Source: SIAJ01 sp036266155 (lineage in GTDB: Bacteria > Planctomycetota > Planctomycetia > Gemmatales > Gemmataceae). From it: a DNA stretch of 12,904 nucleotides. The stretch covers positions 1-12,904 of the forward strand of contig DATANR010000325.1 of assembly GCA_036266155.1 (NCBI GenBank), in the 5' to 3' direction. This document shows positions 6,235-12,904 of the stretch, in pieces; position 1 is the first letter of the stretch; each line of letters opens with the position of its first letter. The notes beneath the pieces were generated by a model. It was not told where the DNA came from. It ran no database searches and worked only from the letters and a program-made list of their open reading frames with translations. The position numbers and the translations under genes were made by a program.

Positions 6235-8877
6235 ATGACGTTGTCATTCCGCACCACCGCTTTTTCTCTGCTTGCCAGCGCGGCACTCGCCGCGGCGCAA
6301 CCCATGCGGGCGGAACCATTGCCAAGTACCTCAAAGGGCGATGCGCCGAAGCTTGAAGCAGGCAAGCTCCCCGACGGCGTCCGCCTGCACCTCGGGTCGA
6401 ACAAGTTCCGCGACGCGAATTATCTGAGTACCGCCAGCCTGTCGCCGGACGGCAAGGTCATGGCGATTTGCGGCTCCAGCCAGCAGACGATCCGTTTCCT
6501 CGACGTCGCCACTGGTAACGAAATTCGCCGCATCGGCGTCCGCGAGTATCTGCGCACCAACCAAATCTTCTGGTCGGCCGACGGCAAGCAGATCACGACG
6601 ACCAGCTACAACGGGATCAACATCTGGGATGCCGAGAACGGCAAGCTCATCAAGCAAGCCATGAACGCGAACAAGGATGGCCGCGACGGCATGATTCATC
6701 TTTCCGCCGACGGCAAGGTCGCGGCGATCAGCAGCCAGTACGAAAACTCCGTCGTCAAAGTCGTCGATCTGACGACGGGCAACCAACTCTGCGTGGTCAA
6801 GCCCGCACAGAACTCGACCGTTTTCGGCGCCATGTCGCCGAAGGGCGAACTTCTGGCGACGTGGGGCCAGCACTACAACCGCGGCAACGGCAAACCCGAG
6901 GACGATCTGCGCATCGCCCGCACCCTGCAGCTTTGGGATGCGAAGGAGGGCAAGGAGAAGTCCGCGATCGTCTCCGACATCAACCAGATTCAATGCGTGC
7001 GCTTCTCGCCGGACGGTTCGAAAGTCGTCGCCGGGGGTTACGGCATCATCCAACTCTGGGACGTCGCCACCGGGAAGCTCGAACGTCAGTTCGCCGGCCG
7101 ATCCGGGCAGGGCACGCAATTCCTCTTTTCGCCGGATGGCAAGACCTTGACTGCGGCCGGCATGGATGGCTGCGTGCAGTCGTGGGACGTGCCGACCGGC
7201 AAGCGGGCCGGCATGTGCGATGGGCCGGCCCTCAACGTCGCTGGCTTGCAATACACGCCGGAGGGCAAGCTGCTCGCCTGGGCCACCAACATCAACGCGC
7301 TCGACATCTGGGAAGTGCCCTCCGGAAAACTGCTGACGCCCGCTGGCGGGCATACTTCGCCGGTCACGGCCCTGCTCTTCGCGGCCGACGGCAAGACGCT
7401 CATCTCCAGCGGCAACGAGGGTCGGATGATCCGTTGGGACCTGACGACCGGCAAGGAACTCGGGCCGTTTGAAATGAAGATCAGCGACGCCAAGCGGCGG
7501 AACAACGGTTATCCGGCCCAAGCCGGCCAGAACCACTTCTCGCCCAATGGCAAATACCTGATCGCTTCGGGATCGAACGGAACGGCGGCGGTCTGGGATG
7601 TGGATGCCGGTCTTGAAATGTTCGCGCTCACGAGTGCCGGCGGCTACATCGATCGCGGCGGCATCATCGCCTTCTCCGCCGACTCGTCGAAGTTGATCGC
7701 GATGAACCGCTACGGCGGCCGCGACTCGACGATGGCGATTCCGGTGTGGGATATGGAGACGGGCCTGCCGCAACCGCCCCTCAAAGGTCAGAAGGGCGAC
7801 TTCACGGGCGCGGGTTTTTCCACCGATGGCAGCATCCTGGTCACGACGGCTTATACGTATCTGCCGCAAGGCGGCATGATCTCCGAGGCCTGGGCGTGGG
7901 ACCTGGCAACTGGCAAGGTGCTTTCGAAGGTTCACATTCCAAACATGCAGCTCAATATGGTGCAGTTCATCGATCATCGGCTTTATGTGATGTTTAGCCC
8001 GAATTACCAGCAGGCGATCAAAGTCTACGATGCCATGACGGGGCGCGAAATACGAACGATGGAATTGGCCAAGAACGAAAACCTGCAAGGTGGCCAAGGG
8101 GCCGCACTCTCGCCCGATCGCCGGCTGCTGGCCCATAGTCCGATCGGAAACGACTATAGCACCGGCGACGGCATCGTTCGTTCTTCGCCGCGCAAGATCC
8201 TCGTGTGGGAGGTTTCGTCTGGATCCTTGCGCTATGAATTCAACGGCCTGCCAGGCAACATCACAGCGCTCGCGTTCAGCCGCGATAACTCGATGCTCGC
8301 GGCCGGCTGCAGTGACACGACAACGTATCTCTTCGACCTAAACAAGAAAGCCGATAAGGCGGAGGCTCTGACTGCCGCCAACCTGGATGACCTGTGGAAG
8401 TCGCTCGAAAGCCCCAGCGCGAAGAAGGGTGAAGAATCCTTGCGTACTCTGATTGCGCGCCCCGCGGAATCGGTGCCGTTTCTGAAGACGCAGCTCAAGC
8501 CGGTCCCTGCCGTGAAGCCTGAGGCGGCCAAGATCGCGAAGATGATCGCCGACCTGGACGCGCCGCGTTTTCAAGTCCGCGAGGCCGCGATGCGTGATCT
8601 GGAACGGCTCGGCAACTTGGCGCGCGAAGCGGTGGCCGAGGCGCTCAAGAAAACGACGATCACCCCCGAGGTTCGCGAGCGTCTCGAAAAACTCTCGGAT
8701 AGCGTGAACAAGCCCGACACCGGCGCCGACTGGGTGCGGCCGTTGCGAGCAGTCGAAGCGCTCGAACGCATCGGCAACGCCGACGCGATTGCCCATTTGA
8801 AAGAGTTGGCCGCCGGCGGCGACTCGCCAACGACGCGCGCGGCGAAGGAAGCGGTGGGGCGATTGAGCGCCAAGTAG
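6235..8877 (+). CDS. Secreted WD40-repeat protein with 14 blades and helical C-terminal module
   Basis: This 880-residue protein starts with a signal peptide (about residues 1-28, ending near A-A-A-Q or M-R-A-E). I count 14 WD40-like units between about residues 66 and 705. Each has the pattern F-S-P-D-G-K, a variable stretch, then W-D and T-G-K; 14 units would fit two seven-bladed propellers. The remaining 175 residues are helical and charged, with HEAT-like segments (near FQVREAAMRDLERLG and LRAVEALERIGNADAIAHLK). This tail often follows WD40 domains in planctomycete proteins. The protein is probably an extracytoplasmic scaffold or binding protein; no catalytic residues are evident. The ATG at 6235 is chosen because a signal peptide follows directly. 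The frame is open back to 6040, but that part overlaps the divergent gene and its promoter. No Shine-Dalgarno sequence is visible. The gene is divergent from the cytochrome gene and convergent with the next one. Confidence 0.9.
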   Translation: MTLSFRTTAFSLLASAALAAAQPMRAEPLPSTSKGDAPKLEAGKLPDGVRLHLGSNKFRDANYLSTASLSPDGKVMAICGSSQQTIRFLDVATGNEIRRIGVREYLRTNQIFWSADGKQITTTSYNGINIWDAENGKLIKQAMNANKDGRDGMIHLSADGKVAAISSQYENSVVKVVDLTTGNQLCVVKPAQNSTVFGAMSPKGELLATWGQHYNRGNGKPEDDLRIARTLQLWDAKEGKEKSAIVSDINQIQCVRFSPDGSKVVAGGYGIIQLWDVATGKLERQFAGRSGQGTQFLFSPDGKTLTAAGMDGCVQSWDVPTGKRAGMCDGPALNVAGLQYTPEGKLLAWATNINALDIWEVPSGKLLTPAGGHTSPVTALLFAADGKTLISSGNEGRMIRWDLTTGKELGPFEMKISDAKRRNNGYPAQAGQNHFSPNGKYLIASGSNGTAAVWDVDAGLEMFALTSAGGYIDRGGIIAFSADSSKLIAMNRYGGRDSTMAIPVWDMETGLPQPPLKGQKGDFTGAGFSTDGSILVTTAYTYLPQGGMISEAWAWDLATGKVLSKVHIPNMQLNMVQFIDHRLYVMFSPNYQQAIKVYDAMTGREIRTMELAKNENLQGGQGAALSPDRRLLAHSPIGNDYSTGDGIVRSSPRKILVWEVSSGSLRYEFNGLPGNITALAFSRDNSMLAAGCSDTTTYLFDLNKKADKAEALTAANLDDLWKSLESPSAKKGEESLRTLIARPAESVPFLKTQLKPVPAVKPEAAKIAKMIADLDAPRFQVREAAMRDLERLGNLAREAVAEALKKTTITPEVRERLEKLSDSVNKPDTGADWVRPLRAVEALERIGNADAIAHLKELAAGGDSPTTRAAKEAVGRLSAK

Positions 8878-8919
8878 TCTCGGCGCGACGACTGGTCTGT
8901 GTTTCCACGGCCGGCGTTC

Positions 8920-8986
8920 GTAGCTGGATGCGCGAGAATTCAGAGTTGGGGCTAGCCAAGCCCTGAATTCTCACGAATCCAGCTAC
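8920..8986. repeat. Palindromic repeat between convergent genes (family shared with 12702-12767)
   Basis: The outer ends are GTAGCTGGAT and its reverse complement. The arms pair over about 30 nt with a few mismatches and a one-base bulge around a central GGCTAGCC. The inner part contains GAGAATTCAG and its complement CTGAATTCTC. It lies 42 bp after the WD40 stop and 17 bp after the stop of the converging 1187-residue gene, so it could serve both 3' ends. No T tract follows on either strand. The arm sequence is closely related to the element at 12702-12767, with shared consensus GTAGCTGRATTCGYGAGAAT. Confidence 0.88.
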
Positions 8987-9003
8987 GCCATAAGTCGCCG
9001 CCA

Positions 9004-12000
9004 TTACTTCATGACGCGCAAGATAGGCTCGAGCAGCCAGCGGAAACTGCCGGAGAGCTGCGCCACGAGAACGCCGGCGGCGGGCACGATATAGGTGAAG
9101 AACGATCCCAGGAAGCCGCTGTCGAAGGAGAATTTGCCCGGCGTCGTGCGCGTCACTCGGCTGACAACCTCGTCGCGGTTCATTTCAATTAACACATAGA
9201 TCACGGCCACCATGCCCGCGCCACTCAATGCGATCAGTCCCAGGAGCAATAGCTTCTCTGGATGGAATGGATACGACGTCGCCGCCATCAGCAGCAGCGA
9301 CGACGTGACCACCGCCGCCCAGACCAAATTGCGGAGTTGCACGAAGAACTGCGAGATATAGATCACGACCTGAGTCGCCGCCACCGATTCGGCGAGGCGC
9401 ACCCACGCCGGCTCGGCCGTCGCCGTCTCGTCTTTGCTCGGTCCGCTCCCGAACGCATCGTCCACCGCCAGTTCGCGGCCGCGCGGCGCAAGCACTTCCA
9501 GGCATCGGCCAGCCACCACGGACAGCTTCTCGCGGACCAGGCGCTCGGCACGGCGGGCCGCGCCGCGCTGGCGTCCCGCGGCGAGATGAACGGAAAGTGT
9601 CGATTCGATCTCATCGGCCGTGCCCTTGAGGCCGCGTAAACCATCCGGCGCTTGCGGATCATTTTCAACAGCTTCAACCAAAAGGCGAAGCTGATGGGCG
9701 GGCACTTGCAGATGCGACAAGTGCGGATTCTGCGTGAAGAAATAGCGGCCGAACACTTCGGTCACCTTGACCGGCAATCGACCGAACGAGCGCATCATCG
9801 GCTGGGACGCGATCGCATCGAGGAGGACCTTCACGCAGCCCCACAGGAAGAACAGGCGCACAAGCGTGGTCGCCGATAGCAGGAACAGGCCGGCGAAGCC
9901 GACGAAGAAGAGCAGGTCCCACGCCCAGCCCTCGACCGTCGGCAACGACTGGAGCCACACGGCCAGGCCAAAGCCACCAAGCCCGATCATGGCGCCGGCG
10001 ATCGGCTTCGCATGGCGGACGGCGATCGCTTCATAAGTCACTTCATCGCGAACTTCAAGATCGGCCACTTGCAGCCGGCGGAACATCTCGTCAGCGGGAT
10101 ACGGCGTCGGCACATGGAAGCGCTCGGCCAGGTGCGTGCGCTTGAGCTGGAAGAAACCCCACGCCGCGTAGCCGGAACAGACGAAGAACAGCGGCGTGAG
10201 CGGCGACAAGCCCGTGCTCAGGTCGACGGCACGAATGAAGAACAGCGCACGCCGCGCGAAGTCGCCGAGCATCCAGAAGCGGAACAGGCAGAGCGCTGAG
10301 AAGCCGACGACGAGCAGAAAGAGCCCGAGATTGAGCGTTAACCATGTGATCGTCTCGATTCGCGAGTCGGGCGGCCCGGTGTTGAGCGCGCCCGAATCGC
10401 TCGCGAGCGGCCGTCCGCGGAACACGACGCCGACGCCCCGGCGGCAGAGCGGTTTCACCATGCCGAGTGTCAGAGCTGCGAGGAAGAACACGCTGATCGC
10501 GATCAACCCAATCGACGAGGCGGGTTGAAAGCCGCGTGCCTCCGCGAATGTCCACGTAATAATGAGCACCGGAACGGCCAGGAGCACCTGCGAGCCGAGG
10601 ATGATGTTGCGATAGAACAGGTCGGGCAGCGTCAGCAGTGAGCCGCTGCGCCAGAAGAGGCGAGTGTTGGGATTGCCCCAGGCGCGCACGATCAAAAGCA
10701 TCCACCACGTCAAAATCCCGAGCCCGACCGGCAGCATCGCGCCGGGGAAATCGATCCCGGAGAGGGCCGGCCGGCCATCGACTTCGTCCGGCAACTCGTT
10801 GGGCGCGAGATAGCCGTACTTGTCGTCATAGCGCGTGTACAGTTGCAGTGGCACGATCGTCCCGTTCGGCGCGACCATGCTCACCCAGATCGGCGGCCGA
10901 TTGTCGGCAATGTCCGGTCGATTCGGATCGCGCAGCGCGAACGCCGGCGCCGAGTATTCGAGAAGCTGATCGTTGAGCCCCAGGTGCATCAGCGTGGCGT
11001 TGTAAGAACCCTGAGCGCCGACGGACGCGAACAGGATGCGATCGCGCGTCGCGCCGTTCACCCAGTTCTGATTGCGCGGCACCAGCGGATACGTCGAACC
11101 GATGATGACGCCGCGCATGTAGTACTGGTATTCCGGATGGGTGAGCAGCAAGTCGCCGTCGGTGACGAAGACGCGCACGTCCGGACAGTGCTCGCGAATC
11201 AGGCGGATCAGGAACAGCTTGTCGCGCGAGTCGCTGGCGATGACGCCGACGTAGCGGCACTGCTCGCGCGCGATCGTTTGCAGGATGCGTGACAACACCT
11301 GCCCATTGATCGCCGTGGTCGCCGAGCCGCCCTGCGATGGCACGCCCTCGGTGGCACTCTGATCGTCCGCGATCGATAGCGATGCGAGCGGATCGTCATC
11401 CGTCGGCGTGGTCTTCTTGTCCTTCTCCTTGGTCGCCGAGTTGTACTCGTTCTTCACGCGCGAAATGTGCAACGGGAAGCGCAGCGTGATGAGCTGATCT
11501 TTCTTGATGTCGTCGAATGCTTTGCCGAAAGCCGTGTTGCTTTCCGTCAGAATCGCGACCTTGCCCGGCAGTAGATCGACACCCCACGGCAGCGGCTCCT
11601 GGCTTCCGGAGCCGTCGCGGCGCGTCATGAAGTGGAGCAAGGCCCCCAGCGTGGTGCGCGTCGGAATGACAGTCGAGCCAAACGTGACTCCGTCTTGCCG
11701 CCAGGAGGGGAAGGTCTCCTTGTTGGCGTCAAATCCAAAATACTCGCTCTTGCGCACCGCCGTGGCATTGCCGGTGATGATGTTGAAGCGATAGGTCGGG
11801 TGTTCCTGGTGGCTGGAATAAAGCGAGTCGCCGAGTTTCCACCAGTCGCCGATGACGAATTGAAGAGACGTCTGTGAACCCGAAAAGTACGGGCCGACAA
11901 TGCGCACCGGCTCATTTTCCGGATGCCCGACCTCGGCCATCAGCTTGATTGCCGAGTAGAGGGCCTGCTTGTGAATGCCGCTCATCGGCGTCTCGCCGAC

Positions 12001-12567
12001 GAGAAAGACGACGAATAGGCCCGGCGTTTTGACATTGCGCGCCTTGTCACGACCATGGCGAAAGAGCAACACGCCGGGATGCCGTTCGCGCAGATTGCTC
12101 GGCGGATCGCCTGGCTTCGGCTTGGCCTTGCGATCGACGTCCCAGGGCAGCCAACAGCGATCGAGGACGTAGCCATCCTTTTTCTCGATCGCGCGCTGGA
12201 TCGCATCGACCGCATAGTCGAACGCGTTGCCGTACGGTGAGTCAACTGGATCGGGGACGGTGGCGATCAGGAACTCGGTCTTGTAGCCATGAAGATTCTG
12301 GCGAAGCTGATCGAGTGGTTGCAGATTGCCGTGATCGCGAACGGCTTTGTGAAAATCGAACACGGGGACCAGCGATGGCGAATTCCCTTTTTCATCGGGA
12401 ATCGCCTGGACGACCGCATCGGCTTCTTTCTTCTCTTCCTTCTTCGCGCTCGGCGCGTTCGTCGTCTGCGGCACCCCGACGGCAAAGATGCCGAGGATGC
12501 CGGACAACAGAACCCACGGCAACGGGGTAGATTTCTTCGGTTCGGATTCGGCCACGGGTTCAACCAT
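9004..12567 (-). CDS. Large receptor-like polytopic membrane protein of unknown function
   Basis: This 1187-residue protein is not recognised as a named family. An N-terminal anchor (about residues 16-35) is followed by a charged Lys/Glu linker and a roughly 500-residue extracytoplasmic region. Parts of that region resemble type-1 periplasmic-binding or receptor ligand-binding folds: VRIVGPYFSGS near 225, VAILTESNTAFG near 339, RYVGVIASDSRDKLFLIRLI near 438 and FASVGAQGSYNATL near 510. A low-complexity Asp/Ser/Lys/Thr stretch (about 375-420) interrupts it. From residue 610 onward there are about ten hydrophobic helices, with soluble segments between them, including a charged Arg/Glu-rich one at about 970-1080. 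No kinase, GGDEF, nuclease or ATP-binding motif is evident. It could be a sensor or a transporter with a binding domain; this is inference. The ATG at 12567 has no Shine-Dalgarno sequence. The gene appears monocistronic and is flanked by two related palindromes. Confidence 0.88.
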   Translation of the reverse strand: MVEPVAESEPKKSTPLPWVLLSGILGIFAVGVPQTTNAPSAKKEEKKEADAVVQAIPDEKGNSPSLVPVFDFHKAVRDHGNLQPLDQLRQNLHGYKTEFLIATVPDPVDSPYGNAFDYAVDAIQRAIEKKDGYVLDRCWLPWDVDRKAKPKPGDPPSNLRERHPGVLLFRHGRDKARNVKTPGLFVVFLVGETPMSGIHKQALYSAIKLMAEVGHPENEPVRIVGPYFSGSQTSLQFVIGDWWKLGDSLYSSHQEHPTYRFNIITGNATAVRKSEYFGFDANKETFPSWRQDGVTFGSTVIPTRTTLGALLHFMTRRDGSGSQEPLPWGVDLLPGKVAILTESNTAFGKAFDDIKKDQLITLRFPLHISRVKNEYNSATKEKDKKTTPTDDDPLASLSIADDQSATEGVPSQGGSATTAINGQVLSRILQTIAREQCRYVGVIASDSRDKLFLIRLIREHCPDVRVFVTDGDLLLTHPEYQYYMRGVIIGSTYPLVPRNQNWVNGATRDRILFASVGAQGSYNATLMHLGLNDQLLEYSAPAFALRDPNRPDIADNRPPIWVSMVAPNGTIVPLQLYTRYDDKYGYLAPNELPDEVDGRPALSGIDFPGAMLPVGLGILTWWMLLIVRAWGNPNTRLFWRSGSLLTLPDLFYRNIILGSQVLLAVPVLIITWTFAEARGFQPASSIGLIAISVFFLAALTLGMVKPLCRRGVGVVFRGRPLASDSGALNTGPPDSRIETITWLTLNLGLFLLVVGFSALCLFRFWMLGDFARRALFFIRAVDLSTGLSPLTPLFFVCSGYAAWGFFQLKRTHLAERFHVPTPYPADEMFRRLQVADLEVRDEVTYEAIAVRHAKPIAGAMIGLGGFGLAVWLQSLPTVEGWAWDLLFFVGFAGLFLLSATTLVRLFFLWGCVKVLLDAIASQPMMRSFGRLPVKVTEVFGRYFFTQNPHLSHLQVPAHQLRLLVEAVENDPQAPDGLRGLKGTADEIESTLSVHLAAGRQRGAARRAERLVREKLSVVAGRCLEVLAPRGRELAVDDAFGSGPSKDETATAEPAWVRLAESVAATQVVIYISQFFVQLRNLVWAAVVTSSLLLMAATSYPFHPEKLLLLGLIALSGAGMVAVIYVLIEMNRDEVVSRVTRTTPGKFSFDSGFLGSFFTYIVPAAGVLVAQLSGSFRWLLEPILRVMK

Positions 12568-12592
12568 CGGAAGCGGCGTTCGTAGTCAACGT

Positions 12593-12624
12593 GGACGCGC
12601 GTCGGCTCCCGACGAGGCGCGTCC
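12593..12624 (-). promoter_or_regulatory. GC-rich hairpin in the presumed leader of the 1187-residue gene
   Basis: GGACGCGC (12593-12600) and GTCGG (12601-12605) pair with CCGAC (12609-12613) and GCGCGTCC (12617-12624). This gives 13 bp of stem with a 3-nt bulge (12614-12616) and a 3-nt loop. It sits 25 bp upstream of the ATG at 12567, where it could influence translation or transcript stability if the promoter lies further upstream. It may instead be another dispersed palindrome. The pairing is certain; the role is inferred. Confidence 0.4.
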
Positions 12625-12650
12625 GTGCGCGATCGATATTCTGGCCCGGC

Positions 12651-12680
12651 AGTCTAATCCGGATGTGGGAATTCAAGCAA
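12651..12680 (-). promoter_or_regulatory. Weak promoter candidate upstream of the 1187-residue gene
   Basis: On the minus strand TTGCTT (12680-12675) and TAGACT (12656-12651) are 18 bp apart. Both are poor matches to the housekeeping consensus, but this is the best pair I could find between the palindrome and the start codon. If used, the transcript would include the hairpin at 12593-12624. Confidence 0.15.
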
Positions 12681-12701
12681 GACGGACTCGCGGGCGCATT
12701 T

Positions 12702-12767
12702 GTAGCTGAATTCGTGAGAATTCAGTTTTTGGCCGGCCCCAATCTGAATTCTCGCGAATTCAGCTAC
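12702..12767. repeat. 66-bp palindromic repeat (family shared with 8920-8986)
   Basis: The two 33-nt arms match at 29 positions around a central GGCCGGCC (12731-12738), with ends GTAGCTGAATTCG and CGAATTCAGCTAC. It lies 13 bp beyond the stop of the partial gene at the right edge and 134 bp upstream of the 1187-residue gene. No T tract follows on the minus strand. Sequence and architecture match the repeat at 8920-8986, so both belong to one dispersed palindromic family. Confidence 0.9.
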
Positions 12768-12780
12768 TTCTACTGTCTAG

Positions 12781-12904
12781 CTACCGTCGCTGTTCGTTCT
12801 TCAATGGTGGTATGGCGTTACGCGCGCGATGGTGATAGTACCGCGCCAGCTCGTTGCGCCGCAGCCAGCGATTGGTGCGGCGGATGATCATCGGCTTGGT
12901 GTAT
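12781..12904 (-). CDS. Probable C-terminal end of a gene running off the right edge
   Basis: The minus-strand frame starting at 12903 is open for 40 codons to a TAG at 12783-12781. The peptide is strongly basic, including PMIIRRTNRWLRRNELARYY and ending KNEQRR. Its Arg/Tyr/His-rich composition looks more like a real protein tail than the competing minus frames, one of which stops within five codons and another after 28. A palindromic repeat follows 13 bp beyond the stop, the same arrangement seen after other genes here. The product cannot be identified from so short a piece, and the 5' part lies outside the window. Confidence 0.45.
   Translation of the reverse strand, partial: YTKPMIIRRTNRWLRRNELARYYHHRARNAIPPLKNEQRR

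Noticed and set aside
6331..8136. 601-codon open frame on the minus strand opposite the WD40 gene
   Set aside because: It lies wholly within a clear WD40 gene with repeated motifs on the plus strand. Its translation shows no recognisable domain and has the His/Arg/Asp-rich look of antisense frames in GC-rich coding DNA.
8920..12767. Possible transposon bounded by the two related palindromes
   Set aside because: Each repeat is a self-contained palindrome, not one end of an inverted pair. No matching target duplications were seen outside them and the gene between is not a transposase. A shared repeat family explains them better.
12591..12887. 98-codon plus-strand frame near the right edge
   Set aside because: It runs straight through the hairpin and the 66-bp palindrome and opposite the more convincing partial minus-strand frame; no recognisable features.

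Overview
The window is GC-rich DNA from a bacterium, most probably a planctomycete (Planctomycetota). The evidence is a PSCyt/DUF1592-type 'planctomycete cytochrome' gene next to a DUF1552 (HXXSHH) gene, a secreted WD40 propeller protein with the C-terminal helical module common in planctomycete genomes, weak or absent Shine-Dalgarno sequences, and palindromic intergenic repeats. The genus cannot be read from the sequence.

Layout. Positions 65-6048 hold four minus-strand genes, read right to left: a secreted diheme PSCyt/DUF1592-family protein (6048-3784), a Tat-exported DUF1552 protein (3683-2349), a 12-TM APC-superfamily amine/choline-type permease (2283-805) and a phosphatidylcholine-synthase-type CDP-alcohol phosphatidyltransferase (808-65). 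The last two overlap by four bases (ATGA). A 186-bp divergent gap (6049-6234) separates this cluster from a plus-strand gene for a secreted protein with 14 WD40-like blades and a helical tail (6235-8877). Converging on it is a 1187-residue minus-strand gene (12567-9004). Its product has an N-terminal anchor, a large extracytoplasmic region resembling type-1 periplasmic binding (receptor ligand-binding) folds, and about ten C-terminal membrane segments; I cannot assign it to a named family. At the right edge is the probable C-terminal end of another minus-strand gene (12903-12781).

Palindromes. Five inverted repeats of at least three sequence types (1-37, 2296-2352, 3708-3783, 8920-8986, 12702-12767) lie at or within a few tens of bases of stop codons. 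Together they mark the 3' end of every gene except the permease, whose stop overlaps the next gene. The copies at 8920 and 12702 belong to one family. None of the four whose downstream flank is visible has a T tract, so they look more like REP-type dispersed palindromes than classical intrinsic terminators.

How the genes may work together. The permease and Pcs-type enzyme make a plausible choline-uptake to phosphatidylcholine module. The DUF1592/DUF1552 pair is a recurrent planctomycete partnership of unknown function. The main unexplained items are the 1187-residue receptor-like membrane protein and the placement of the palindromes. I see no CRISPR array, tRNA, rRNA, transposase or phage gene.
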